A stretch of DNA of 64,000 bases, taken from Bradyrhizobium sp. ISRA464 (GTDB taxonomy: Bacteria > Pseudomonadota > Alphaproteobacteria > Rhizobiales > Xanthobacteraceae). Below, in pieces: positions 1 to 8,647 of this stretch. Position 1 is the first letter of the stretch. Every line of letters begins with the position of its first letter. Position numbers and translations under genes: made by a program. The stretch covers positions 1,116,001 to 1,180,000 of the forward strand of contig NZ_CP094526.1 in NCBI RefSeq assembly GCF_029910095.1. Reading direction: 5' to 3'. The notes beneath the pieces were generated by a model. It searched no databases. It was not told the DNA's origin and saw only the letters and a list, made by a program, of their open reading frames with translations.

Positions 1-2
1 TG

Positions 3-668
3 CGTGACGGCCTGCTCGCGGGCCTGATGGTGCCGGCCACCGGCACCTTCGAGCGGGGCCATCCCTGGCGCGGCAACCCGACCTTCCAGATCAAGTATGA
101 CAAGCCGGCCGCGCAGAAGCTGATGCAGGAGGCGGGCTACGGTCCGAACAAGAAGCTGACGGTCAAGATCCAGACATCGGCGTCGGGTTCAGGCCAGATG
201 CTGCCGCTGCCGATGAACGAATATCTGCAGCAGGCTTTGGCGGAGTGCTACTTCGATGTGCAGCTCGACGTGATCGAATGGAACACGCTGTTCACCAATT
301 GGCGGCGCGGCGCCAAGGATCCGTCGGCCAACGGTGCGAATGCGATCAACGTCACCTATGCCGCGATGGACCCCTTCTTCGCGCTGGTGCGCTTCCTGCA
401 GTCGGGCATGGCGCCGCCGGTTTCGAACAATTGGGGCTTCGTCAACGATCCGAAGTTCGATGCCCTGGTGAAGAAGGCCCGTGAGACCTTCGATCCGGCC
501 GCGCGCGACGCGGCGCTCGCCGAGCTGCATGCCGCCTCGGTCGACGACGCAGCGTTCCTGTTCGTCGCCCACGACGTCGCACCGCGTGCGATGAGCCCGA
601 AGATCAAGGGCTTCGTGCAGCCGAAGAGCTGGTTCGTCGACTTCTCGCCGGTCACGATCGTGCCGTGA
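3..668 (+). CDS. ABC transporter substrate-binding protein, family 5 (C-terminal part)
   Basis: This is the last 221 residues of a periplasmic solute-binding protein of the peptide/nickel family (SBP_bac_5); the start lies before the window. The frame is open from base 3. Features such as the segment ending in AYDKPAAQKLMQEAGYG-like text (here YDKPAAQKLMQEAGYGPNK), followed by an IQTSASGSGQMLP strand, are typical of the second lobe. It would deliver substrate to the permeases encoded just downstream. It is separated from them by a 200-base stretch carrying a palindromic repeat. The substrate cannot be read from the sequence, but the amidase genes in the same operon make an amide or peptide-like compound plausible. 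Confidence 0.85.
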   Translation, partial: RDGLLAGLMVPATGTFERGHPWRGNPTFQIKYDKPAAQKLMQEAGYGPNKKLTVKIQTSASGSGQMLPLPMNEYLQQALAECYFDVQLDVIEWNTLFTNWRRGAKDPSANGANAINVTYAAMDPFFALVRFLQSGMAPPVSNNWGFVNDPKFDALVKKARETFDPAARDAALAELHAASVDDAAFLFVAHDVAPRAMSPKIKGFVQPKSWFVDFSPVTIVP

Positions 669-690
669 GGCTGGCGGCATAAATCGATGT

Positions 691-856
691 ACCCTCTCCC
701 CTTGTGGGAGAGGGTGGCTTCGCGAAGCGAAGCTGGGTGAGGGGTTGTCTCCGCGGATCGGACTTCTCATTACCTGAATTCACTCTCCGCGGGGACAACC
801 TCTCATCCGGCGCGCGTGTCATGCGCGCCACCTTCTCCCACAAAGAGAGAAGGGAA
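691..856. repeat. Intergenic palindromic repeat, 'ccctctcccc' type
   Basis: A 10-base arm at 691-700 pairs perfectly with 706-715 (accctctccc / gggagagggt), and the other end repeats the theme as ccttctcccacaaagagaga. The same type of element recurs at 39717-39854, 27070-27197 and 35040-35224. Such elements are scattered between genes in bradyrhizobial genomes. This copy separates the binding-protein gene from the permease genes. Confidence 0.7.
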
Positions 857-870
857 GAAGCGAGTGACTC

Positions 871-1824
871 GTGTTTGCCTATACCGCCAGACGGATCGTC
901 TACGTCATTCCGATCGTGCTCAGCGTTGCGCTGGTGTGCTTCCTGCTTGTGCATATCACGCCCGGCGACCCGCTGGTCGCCGTATTGCCCGCTGACGCCT
1001 CGCAGGAGCTCGCCGCGCAACTGCGCTCCGCTTACGGCTTCGACCGCCCGATGCCGGTGCAGTTCGGGTTGTGGCTGTGGCGTGCGTTCCATGGCGATCT
1101 CGGCAATTCGATCGCAACCGGCCGCCCGGTGCTGACCGAAGTGATGCGCGCGGTCGGTAACACCGTGATGCTGGCAGTCGCGGCGGCGATCATCAGCTTC
1201 ACGTTCGGCCTGCTGTTCGGCCTGATCGCCGGCTATTTCCGCGATACCTGGGTCGACAAGGTCGCGACCTCAGTTGCGATCGCCGGCGTGTCGTTGCCGC
1301 ATTACTGGCTCGGCATGCTGCTGGTCATCATCTTTTCGGTGCAGCTCAACTGGCTGCCGGCGGTCGGTGCCGGGCCCGGCGGCTCCGGCGCATGGGCATG
1401 GGACTGGGAGCATCTGCGCTATCTCGTGTTGCCGGCGATCACGACCTCGGTGATCCCAATGGGCATCGTTACCCGCACCGTGCGCGCGCTGACCGGCGAT
1501 ATCCTGAGCCAGGATTTCGTCGAGGCGCTGCGCGCCAAGGGCCTGCGCGAGACCGAGGTGTTCCGCCATGTCGTCAAGAACGCCGCACCGACCGCGCTTG
1601 CGGTGATGGGCCTGCAACTCGGCTACATGCTCGGCGGCTCGATCCTGATCGAGACGGTATTCTCATGGCCGGGCTCGGGCCTGCTGCTGAACTCCGCGAT
1701 CTTCCAGCGCGACCTGCCGCTGCTGCAGGGCACGATCCTGGTGCTGGCGCTGTTCTTCGTGCTGCTCAACCTCCTGGTCGATATCGCGCAGGCCGCGATC
1801 GATCCGCGGATCAAGCGGAGCTAG
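871..1824 (+). CDS. ABC transporter permease, DppB/OppB type
   Basis: A 317-residue inner-membrane permease starting with GTG. The N-terminus (MFAYTARRIVYVIPIVLS) is the usual first transmembrane helix of DppB-like proteins, followed by the periplasmic loop with HITPGDP. Five further hydrophobic segments follow. The EAA-type cytoplasmic loop is visible near residue 210 (DFVEALRAKGL), where the ATPases dock. The gene is followed 3 bases later by its partner permease. A purine-rich stretch from the upstream repeat (agaagggaagaag) is the likely ribosome binding site. The family assignment is secure; the substrate is unknown. Confidence 0.9.
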   Translation: MFAYTARRIVYVIPIVLSVALVCFLLVHITPGDPLVAVLPADASQELAAQLRSAYGFDRPMPVQFGLWLWRAFHGDLGNSIATGRPVLTEVMRAVGNTVMLAVAAAIISFTFGLLFGLIAGYFRDTWVDKVATSVAIAGVSLPHYWLGMLLVIIFSVQLNWLPAVGAGPGGSGAWAWDWEHLRYLVLPAITTSVIPMGIVTRTVRALTGDILSQDFVEALRAKGLRETEVFRHVVKNAAPTALAVMGLQLGYMLGGSILIETVFSWPGSGLLLNSAIFQRDLPLLQGTILVLALFFVLLNLLVDIAQAAIDPRIKRS

Positions 1825-1827
1825 GCG

Positions 1828-2715
1828 ATGAGTGCGATGACTGATGCCGCACTGCAGGCCGCGCCCGCGACGAAAGCGCGCGGCTATTGGTCTACCGTCG
1901 CGCGCCGCATCACGCGCGACAAGGTCAGCATGGCCTGCGCCATCATCCTGGTGCTGATTTTTGCGTCAGCGCTGCTCGCGCCTTGGCTTCACCTCGCCGA
2001 TCCCTACCAGGGGGCGATGATCCGTCGCCTCCGCCATATCGGCACGCCTGGCTACCCGCTCGGCACCGACGAGCTCGGCCGCGACATGCTGGCGCGGCTG
2101 ATCTATGGCGGACGACTGTCGCTGATCGTCGGTATCCTGCCCGTGATCTTCGCCTTCGTGATCGGTACCTCGCTCGGTCTCGTCGCCGGCTATGTCGGCG
2201 GCAAGCTCAACACCGCGATCATGCGCACGGTCGACGTGTTCTACGCATTCCCCTCGGTGTTGCTCGCGATCGCGATTTCAGGCGCGCTCGGCGCCGGCAT
2301 CGTCAACTCAATCGTGTCGCTCACGATCGTGTTCGTGCCGCAGATCACCCGCGTGGCGGAGAGCGTCACGACCGGCGTGCGCAACATGGATTTCGTCGAG
2401 GCGGCGCGCGCCTCGGGCGCGGGACCGTTCACCATCATGCGCGTGCACATGCTCGGCAACGTGCTCGGGCCGATTTTCGTCTACGCCACCGGCCTGATTT
2501 CGGTGTCGATGATCCTGGCCGCCGGTCTCTCCTTCCTCGGGCTCGGGACAAAGCCGCCGGAGCCGGAATGGGGCTTGATGCTGAACACGCTGCGTACCGC
2601 GATCTATGTCAATCCATGGGTCGCAGCGCTGCCGGGCGCGATGATCTTCGCGGTCTCGATCGGCTTCAACCTCTTGAGCGACGGCATGCGCAGCGCCATG
2701 GACATCAGGAACTAG
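1828..2715 (+). CDS. ABC transporter permease, DppC/OppC type
   Basis: A 295-residue inner-membrane permease that pairs with the upstream DppB-like protein. It has the long N-terminal tail and first helix (ACAIILVLIFASALLAPWL), the signature GTDELGRDMLARLIYGGRLSL, and the EAA loop (MDFVEAARASGAG) near residue 190. Spacing to its neighbours is 3 and 4 bases, so it is cotranscribed and probably translationally coupled. Length matches the family. Confidence 0.92.
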   Translation: MSAMTDAALQAAPATKARGYWSTVARRITRDKVSMACAIILVLIFASALLAPWLHLADPYQGAMIRRLRHIGTPGYPLGTDELGRDMLARLIYGGRLSLIVGILPVIFAFVIGTSLGLVAGYVGGKLNTAIMRTVDVFYAFPSVLLAIAISGALGAGIVNSIVSLTIVFVPQITRVAESVTTGVRNMDFVEAARASGAGPFTIMRVHMLGNVLGPIFVYATGLISVSMILAAGLSFLGLGTKPPEPEWGLMLNTLRTAIYVNPWVAALPGAMIFAVSIGFNLLSDGMRSAMDIRN

Positions 2716-2719
2716 AGCG

Positions 2720-3793
2720 ATGAGCGACGCCAATCTTTCAGCCGACATGCTGGAGCCGGTCGCCGACGTCGGCGGCGCCGCGCAACCGCTGCTGCAGGTC
2801 AAGGGACTGACAAAGCACTTTCCGGTGCGTGGCGGGTTGTTCAGCCCGCGCAAGACCGTGCGCGCCGTCGACAACGTCTCCTTCGCGGTCATGAAGGGCG
2901 AAACTGTCGGCATCGTCGGCGAGTCCGGTTGCGGCAAGTCCACCACCGCGCGGCTGTTGATGCATCTGATGATGCGGGATGCCGGCGACATCGTCTATGA
3001 CGGGATGCAGGTCGGCCGCTCGCTCAGTCTGCGCGAATTGCGCCGCGGCATGCAGATGGTGTTCCAGGACAGCTACGCCTCGCTCAATCCGCGCCTCACC
3101 ATCGAGGAATCGATCGCCTTCGGGCCAAAGGTCCATGGCATGGCCGATGGCGCGGCGCGCGCGCTGGCGCGGGAGCTGCTCGGCAAGGTCGGCTTGCGGC
3201 CCGAGACCTTCGCCAACCGCTATCCGCATGAGATTTCCGGCGGCCAGCGCCAGCGCGTCAACATCGCCCGTGCGCTGGCGCTGTCGCCGAGGCTGGTGAT
3301 CCTCGATGAAGCGGTCTCCGCGCTCGACAAGTCGGTCGAGGCGCAGGTGCTCAATCTGCTGGCGGATCTCAAGCGCGAGTTCGGGCTTACCTATCTCTTC
3401 ATCAGCCACGATCTCAACGTGGTCCGTTACATTTCCGACCGCGTGCTGGTGATGTATCTCGGCGAGGTCGTCGAGCTCGGCCCGGTCGATGCGGTCTGGG
3501 ACGCGCCCGCGCATCCCTATACCCGCGCGCTGCTGGCCGCGATGCCGTCATCCGATCCGGACCGGCGCACCGAGGTGCCGCCGATATCAGGCGATCCGCC
3601 CAATCCGATCGATCCGCCTTCGGGCTGCCGGTTTCACACCCGTTGTCCGTTTGCGGAGCCGCTCTGCGCAAACGGCACGCCAAAACTCAGCGATCTCGAT
3701 ACAATGGGCCATCAAGCGGCGTGCTACATGGCCATTCCCGGCTCGGGGCACAGCCGCGCGCCGGCAAAAGCAAAAGGAGAAAACGCGGCATGA
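2720..3793 (+). CDS. ABC transporter ATPase, DppF/OppF type
   Basis: A 357-residue nucleotide-binding subunit. Walker A GESGCGKST is at about residues 67-75, the signature SGGQRQRVN at about 173 and Walker B LVILDEAVSALD near 190-200. The usual DEP or DEPVSALD reads DEAVSALD here. The C-terminal oligopeptide-family cysteine cluster (RFHTRCPFAEPLC) is present. The last 4 bases overlap the next start codon, so the amidase partner gene is translated right behind it. Confidence 0.92.
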   Translation: MSDANLSADMLEPVADVGGAAQPLLQVKGLTKHFPVRGGLFSPRKTVRAVDNVSFAVMKGETVGIVGESGCGKSTTARLLMHLMMRDAGDIVYDGMQVGRSLSLRELRRGMQMVFQDSYASLNPRLTIEESIAFGPKVHGMADGAARALARELLGKVGLRPETFANRYPHEISGGQRQRVNIARALALSPRLVILDEAVSALDKSVEAQVLNLLADLKREFGLTYLFISHDLNVVRYISDRVLVMYLGEVVELGPVDAVWDAPAHPYTRALLAAMPSSDPDRRTEVPPISGDPPNPIDPPSGCRFHTRCPFAEPLCANGTPKLSDLDTMGHQAACYMAIPGSGHSRAPAKAKGENAA

Positions 3794-3987
3794 CCAGACC
3801 CACAGCCAAGGACGTCAAGGTGATCGCGCACGTGGCCGACGTGCCCGCCGATGACGAGGTGGCCAACCGCATCGCCAATTCGATCGGGCCCGCATTCGAC
3901 GGTTTTGCGCCGATCTCCGGCACGCTGCCCTTCGATCTCGAACCCGCGAGCTTCCTGCTGGCCCAGATCGCGCAGGTGTCGAAATGA
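3790..3987 (+). CDS. AtzG/GatC-like short amidase partner
   Basis: A 65-residue protein with ATG at 3790 overlapping the stop of the ATPase gene and, at its own end, overlapping the amidase start in an ATGA arrangement. Its second half (AFDGFAPISGTLPFDLEPASFLL) follows the pattern of the DUF4089/AtzG-like family: a short helix, then a stretch of the form PLPxExEPAxxF. Known AtzG is a GatC-like subunit that wraps around the amidase AtzE. The position directly before an amidase gene supports the same role here. The assignment is by pattern and context; sequence similarity is short, so confidence is moderate. Confidence 0.65.
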   Translation: MTRPTAKDVKVIAHVADVPADDEVANRIANSIGPAFDGFAPISGTLPFDLEPASFLLAQIAQVSK

Positions 3988-5396
3988 GCACCGATCCCGC
4001 CTTGATGACCTTGACCGCAGTTGCCAAGGCGATTGCCGAGAAGAAGGTCTCGTCGCACGAGGTGACGCGCGCCGTGCTGCATCGGATCGCGGAGTGGCAA
4101 CCACGTCTCAACGCCTATATGGCGATCGAATCGGAACAGGCGGTCGCTGCGGCCACTGAGGCCGACGCTGAGCTTGCCAACGGTAAGAGTCGCGGCGTGC
4201 TGCACGGCGTGCCGATGGCGCACAAGGACATGTATTACGAGGCCGGCAAGGTCGTGACCTGCGGCTCGCTGATTCGCCGCGACTTCGTGCCGAAGACGAC
4301 CGCGACCGCGGTGCAACGGCTGAAGGATGCCGGCTCGATCCGGCTCGGCTCGCTGCAGATGGTCGAGTTCGCCTACGGGCCCACCGGCCACAATGTGCAT
4401 TATGGCCCGGTGCATAATCCCTGGAACGTCGACCACATCACCGGCGGCTCGTCGTCGGGTTCGGGCTCGGCGGTCGCCGCGCGCCTGACCTTTGCGGCGC
4501 TCGGCTCCGACACCGGCGGCTCGATCCGCATGCCCGCGCATTTCTGCGGCGTCACCGGCCTGAAGACGACGGTCGGACGCGTCAGCCGCGCCGGCGCGAT
4601 GCCGCTGTCGCAGTCGCTCGACACCGTCGGTCCCCTGGCGCAGACGGCGGAGGACTGCGCCTTGCTGCTCGGCCTGATGGCCGGCGCGGACCCCGAGGAT
4701 CTCACGGCCTCGAACCAGCCGGTGCCGGATTACATGGCTGCGACAAAGCAGTCGCTGAAGGGTCTCAAGATCGGCGTGCCGACGGCGTTCTATGTCGACG
4801 ACCTCGATTCCGAGGTGGCGCGCATCCTCGATGAGACCATCGCGACGCTGACGAAGGAAGGCGCCGAAATCGTCAAGGTCGAGTTGCTGGACCAGCGCCA
4901 GCTGAGCTCAGCCTCGCAACTGGTGCTCGCAGTCGAAGCCGCGGCCTTCCACAAGCGCTGGATGATCGAGCGGCCGCAGGATTACGGCCCGCAGGTGTTG
5001 ATGCGGCTGCAGAACGGTCTCACGATTCCAGCGGTCACCTATCTCGAGGCGATGCGCTGGCGCGGCCCGGCGCTTGCTGCGCACAATGCCGCGGTCGGCG
5101 GCGTTGACGCGGTGATTGCGCCATCGTCTCCGGTGCCGGCGCCGACGATTGCCGAGAGCGATGTCGGCAACGGTCCGGGTGCCGACGCGGTGCTGCAGCG
5201 GCTGACGCGGTTCACCCGTCCTGTCAACTATCTCGGCCTGCCGTCGCTCTCGATCCCTTCGGGCTTCACGAAAGCGGGCTTGCCGGTCGGCATGCAGTTG
5301 ATCGGCCGCTCCTTCGAGGAGGCCACGCTGCTTCGGATCGGCGCTGCCTTCCAGCGCGCGACCGATTATCACGCAAGGGTGCCGAAACTCGCATGA
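3984..5396 (+). CDS. Amidase signature family hydrolase (AtzE/GatA-like)
   Basis: A 470-residue amidase. The Ser-cisSer-Lys triad is visible: Lys81 in GVPMAHKD, Ser156 in GGSSSGSGSA, and the nucleophile Ser180 in GSDTGGSIR. It hydrolyses an amide or ureide bond; the actual substrate cannot be told. It overlaps the AtzG-like gene upstream and the ABC ATPase gene downstream by 4 bases each, so it is embedded in the transporter operon. This suggests it acts in the cytoplasm on what the transporter imports. A Gln/Asn-tRNA amidotransferase role is unlikely because there is no gatB nearby. Confidence 0.88.
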   Translation: MSTDPALMTLTAVAKAIAEKKVSSHEVTRAVLHRIAEWQPRLNAYMAIESEQAVAAATEADAELANGKSRGVLHGVPMAHKDMYYEAGKVVTCGSLIRRDFVPKTTATAVQRLKDAGSIRLGSLQMVEFAYGPTGHNVHYGPVHNPWNVDHITGGSSSGSGSAVAARLTFAALGSDTGGSIRMPAHFCGVTGLKTTVGRVSRAGAMPLSQSLDTVGPLAQTAEDCALLLGLMAGADPEDLTASNQPVPDYMAATKQSLKGLKIGVPTAFYVDDLDSEVARILDETIATLTKEGAEIVKVELLDQRQLSSASQLVLAVEAAAFHKRWMIERPQDYGPQVLMRLQNGLTIPAVTYLEAMRWRGPALAAHNAAVGGVDAVIAPSSPVPAPTIAESDVGNGPGADAVLQRLTRFTRPVNYLGLPSLSIPSGFTKAGLPVGMQLIGRSFEEATLLRIGAAFQRATDYHARVPKLA

Positions 5397-6370
5397 TGGA
5401 CCTCGTCGAGATCAACAACCTCAACATCCGCTTCACCGGCGATCGCACGGTCCATGCCGTGAACGATCTCAGCTTGTCGCTTGGCGAGGGCGAGGTGTTG
5501 GGGCTGCTCGGCGAGTCCGGCTCGGGCAAGAGCGTGACGCTGCGGGCGCTGATGCGGCTGTTGCCGAAGAAGCGCACGCAGATGTCCGGCAGCGTCAAGG
5601 TGCTGGGCCGGGAAGTGCTGGCGATGGACGACGAGGCGCTGTCCACATTCCGCGGACAGACCGTCTCGATGATCTTCCAGGAGCCGGCGCTCGCGCTCGA
5701 TCCGGTCTACACGATCGGGCGGCAGATCGCCGAAACCGTGATGCGGCATGAAGGCAAGAGCGAACGCGAGGCGATGGCGCGTGCGCTCGAGATGCTGGAA
5801 GTGGTACGGATCCCCTCCGCCAAGAGGCGGCTGGAGTCCTATCCGCACGAGATGTCAGGCGGCATGCGGCAGCGCGCGATGATCGCGCTGGCGCTCGCCT
5901 GCAAGCCGAAGATCCTGCTCGCGGACGAGCCGACCACCGCGCTCGACGCCACCGTGCAGATCCAGATCCTGCTCCTGCTGCGCGAGCTACAGCGCGAGTT
6001 CGGCATGTCGGTCATTTTCGTCACCCACGACATCGGCGTCGCCGTCGAGATCTGCGACCGTGTCGCGGTGATGTATGCCGGCCAGATGGTCGAGCAGGGC
6101 GCGTTGCGCGACATTGTGCGCTCGCCGGTCCACCCCTATGCCAAGGGGCTGTTGGCCTCGACCGTTCATGGCGCGAAGCGCGGCGAGCGGCTGGAGACCA
6201 TCCCAGGCACGCCACCCTCGCTCGATCGCGCGCCAACCAGCTGCTCCTTTGCGCCCCGCTGCGGCCTCGCCCAGCCGCGCTGCAGCGAAAGCCTGCCGCC
6301 CAATGTGCAGATCGCGCCCGGACGTGTGGCGCGCTGCATCTTGGCCGAGCCGGCGGTGGCCACGGTTTAG
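5393..6370 (+). CDS. ABC transporter ATPase, DppD/OppD type
   Basis: A 325-residue second nucleotide-binding subunit of the peptide-type transporter. It has Walker A GESGSGKS at residues 40-47, signature SGGMRQRAM near 155, Walker B ADEPTTALD near 176, and the C-terminal cluster SFAPRCGLAQPRC typical of the oligopeptide family. It starts inside the amidase stop codon (ATGATGG). Finding the two ATPase genes split by an amidase pair is unusual, because dppD and dppF normally sit side by side. Confidence 0.92.
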   Translation: MMDLVEINNLNIRFTGDRTVHAVNDLSLSLGEGEVLGLLGESGSGKSVTLRALMRLLPKKRTQMSGSVKVLGREVLAMDDEALSTFRGQTVSMIFQEPALALDPVYTIGRQIAETVMRHEGKSEREAMARALEMLEVVRIPSAKRRLESYPHEMSGGMRQRAMIALALACKPKILLADEPTTALDATVQIQILLLLRELQREFGMSVIFVTHDIGVAVEICDRVAVMYAGQMVEQGALRDIVRSPVHPYAKGLLASTVHGAKRGERLETIPGTPPSLDRAPTSCSFAPRCGLAQPRCSESLPPNVQIAPGRVARCILAEPAVATV

Positions 6371-6751
6371 CTCGCGCGGGCGACGGCGTCGGCGATCCAG
6401 TGCCGCACCGCGGCCATCCGCCGGGCCGGCTGGTTCCGAATGCATCACAGCATGATCGCGGGCGCCGGCCCGTTGTCGCGGGTGCTCGGTCCCGCCGACT
6501 GGACCCACGGCATCGGGCGCCCGGTCCAGAACATTGCGGCGGACCCCAATCCGAACCTGACGGTCCAGTTGTTCCGGCAACCACAGGGCGAGTGGATCGG
6601 GGTCCGGGCCGAGGCCCGTTGGCGCCCGGAGGCCGGGCATGGCGTCGGCAGCGGCGTGTTGCTGGATGTTTACGGCGAGATCGGCCGGGTCTTGATGTCG
6701 GTCATTCTCGTGCCTTTTCCAAGAACAGGGCCCGGTTCGGCGACAAACTAG
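6371..6751 (+). pseudogene. Acyl-CoA thioesterase remnant (C-terminal part)
   Basis: The open frame from 6371 to 6751 lacks a proper start but reads NPNLTVQLFRQPQGEWIGV, then RAEARWRPEAGHGVGSGVL and DVYGEIGRVLMS. This is the order seen in the C-terminal hot-dog half of TesB-like/4HBT_3 acyl-CoA thioesterases (NPDLTVxLxRxPxGEWVGL, then GxGxAxSxLxDxxGxxGR). The N-terminal half is missing. The only internal ATG is at 6440 (103 residues). It is most simply a truncated gene left behind the transporter operon. The remaining 150 bases to the next gene hold a GTCGCG/CGCGAC hairpin at 6792-6808 and no other visible feature. Confidence 0.55.
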
Positions 6752-6901
6752 CCATCATTCCTTCAATTCCCCGTGCCATCACGGACATGCGGTCGCGGTT
6801 AACGCGACTTAAATGGTGGATGGTCACAAAAATGGACGACGGCCACAAACGTCGGTACAACGTGGCTTTCACATAACCCTTTATTGCAGAGACTGGAATT
6901 T

Positions 6902-8647
6902 ATGGCAGCCGTTCCCGCCGTCCGCCGTTCCGAACTCGGTGACGCGCTGCGCGCATGTCGCAGTGCCTTCATTGGCGTCGGTCTCATGAGTTGCATGATC
7001 AACCTGTTGTACCTGACAGGTTCGATGTTCATGCTGCAGGTCTACGACCGGGTGCTGCCGAGCCGCAGTGTTCCAACCCTGGTCGGCCTCGTGGTCATCG
7101 CCGCCGGCCTTTATATCGCCCAAGGGGTGCTCGATCTCCTGCGCGGCCGGATCCTCGGCCGCATCGGAACCTCACTCGACGAAGCCCTCAACGCACGGGT
7201 GTTTGACACCATCATCCGGCTGCCGCTCATGGTCGGCAATCGCACCGAGGGTTTGCAGCCGCTGCGCGACCTCGACAATGTGCGCTCCTTCCTCGGCAGC
7301 ATGGGGCCCGGCGCATTCTTCGATCTGCCCTGGCTGCCGTTCTACATGGCGATCTGCTTCGCGTTCCATTGGCTGCTCGGCGTCACCGCGCTGGTCGGCG
7401 CCATCATTCTCGTGACGCTGACACTCATCACCGAATACATGTCACGCACGCCCGCCAAGGATGCGTTGACGCTCGCGGCGCGGCGCAACGATATCGCGGC
7501 CTCCAGCCGTCGCAATGCCGAGGTGCTCGTCGCGATGGGCATGGCCGGGCGGATGAACAAGCGCTGGAACGAGGCCAACGAGGACTATCTGGCCGGCAAC
7601 CAGCGCGCGAGCGACGTCACCGGCGGGTTGGGTGCGGTCGCCAAGGTGCTGCGCATGATGCTGCAGTCGTCCGTGCTCGCGGTCGGCGCCTATCTGGTGA
7701 TCCACCAGGAGGCGACCGGCGGCATCATCATCGCGGGCTCGATCCTGAGCGCGCGGGCGCTGGCGCCGGTCGATCTGGCGATCGCACACTGGAAGGGTTT
7801 TGTCGCCGCGCGCCAGAGCTGGCACCGGCTCAACCGGCTGCTGCAGCAGATGCCGGCGCGGCCCGAGCAAACCCTGTTGCAGCCACCGGCGAAGAAGCTG
7901 GCAGTCGAGGGCGTGACCATGGTCGCGCCGGGCGACCAGCGCGTGATCGTGCAGGATGTCAGCTTCACGGTCGAAGCCGGCAGCGGCGTTGGCGTGATCG
8001 GCCCGAGCGGCTCCGGCAAGTCGTCGCTGGTCCGGGCGCTGGTCGGGGTCTGGACGCCGGTCCGCGGCAAGGTGCGGCTCGACGGCGCCGCGCTCGACCA
8101 GTGGTCGTCGGACGTGCTCGGACGCTATGTCGGCTATCTGCCGCAGGATGTCGAGCTGTTCGGCGGCTCGATCGCGCAGAACATTTGCCGCTTCGATCCC
8201 GACGCCAAGTCCGACGGCATCATCGCCGCGGCCAAGGAGGCCGGCGTCCACGAGATGATCATCAAGATGCGCGAGGGCTATGACACCCAGGTCGGCGAGC
8301 AGGGCAGTGCGCTCTCGGCCGGCCAGGCGCAGCGCGTCGCGCTGGCGCGCGCGCTTTACGGCAATCCGTTCCTGGTCGTACTCGACGAGCCGAATTCCAA
8401 TCTCGACAGCGAGGGCGACGAAGCGCTGACCCGCGCGGTGCGCGCGGCGCGGGAGCGCGGCGCGATCGTCGTCGTGGTCGCGCATCGGCCGATCGGCATC
8501 GAAGGCGTGGATCAGCTCCTGGTGTTGAAGGACGGCCGCATGCAGACCTTCGGGCCGAAGGATGTCGTGCTCGGGCAGGTGTTGCAGCGTGTTGCGCCGC
8601 CCACGCCGGTCAGGATCGTCGCCGATGCGGGGGCAGCCAAGTCATGA
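6902..8647 (+). CDS. Type I secretion system permease/ATPase
   Basis: A 581-residue PrtD/RsaD-type exporter half-transporter. The N-terminal half is a six-helix ABC exporter membrane domain (first helix around MSCMINLLYLTGSMFMLQVY, with the T1SS-typical YDRVLPSRSVPTL loop). The C-terminal half has Walker A GPSGSGKSSL near residue 367, signature SAGQAQRVALARA near 471 and Walker B LVVLDEPNSNLD near 490. There is no N-terminal C39 peptidase-like domain. ATG at 6902 was chosen over a TTG at 6884 because homologues start close to this point. It overlaps the HlyD-type gene by 4 bases. Confidence 0.9.
   Translation: MAAVPAVRRSELGDALRACRSAFIGVGLMSCMINLLYLTGSMFMLQVYDRVLPSRSVPTLVGLVVIAAGLYIAQGVLDLLRGRILGRIGTSLDEALNARVFDTIIRLPLMVGNRTEGLQPLRDLDNVRSFLGSMGPGAFFDLPWLPFYMAICFAFHWLLGVTALVGAIILVTLTLITEYMSRTPAKDALTLAARRNDIAASSRRNAEVLVAMGMAGRMNKRWNEANEDYLAGNQRASDVTGGLGAVAKVLRMMLQSSVLAVGAYLVIHQEATGGIIIAGSILSARALAPVDLAIAHWKGFVAARQSWHRLNRLLQQMPARPEQTLLQPPAKKLAVEGVTMVAPGDQRVIVQDVSFTVEAGSGVGVIGPSGSGKSSLVRALVGVWTPVRGKVRLDGAALDQWSSDVLGRYVGYLPQDVELFGGSIAQNICRFDPDAKSDGIIAAAKEAGVHEMIIKMREGYDTQVGEQGSALSAGQAQRVALARALYGNPFLVVLDEPNSNLDSEGDEALTRAVRAARERGAIVVVVAHRPIGIEGVDQLLVLKDGRMQTFGPKDVVLGQVLQRVAPPTPVRIVADAGAAKS

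Noticed and set aside
6799..6812. TTAA-CGCGAC-TTAA upstream of the secretion genes, as a CtrA site
   Set aside because: The spacing is 6, not 7, and the site lies in a separate hairpin; evidence is too weak.
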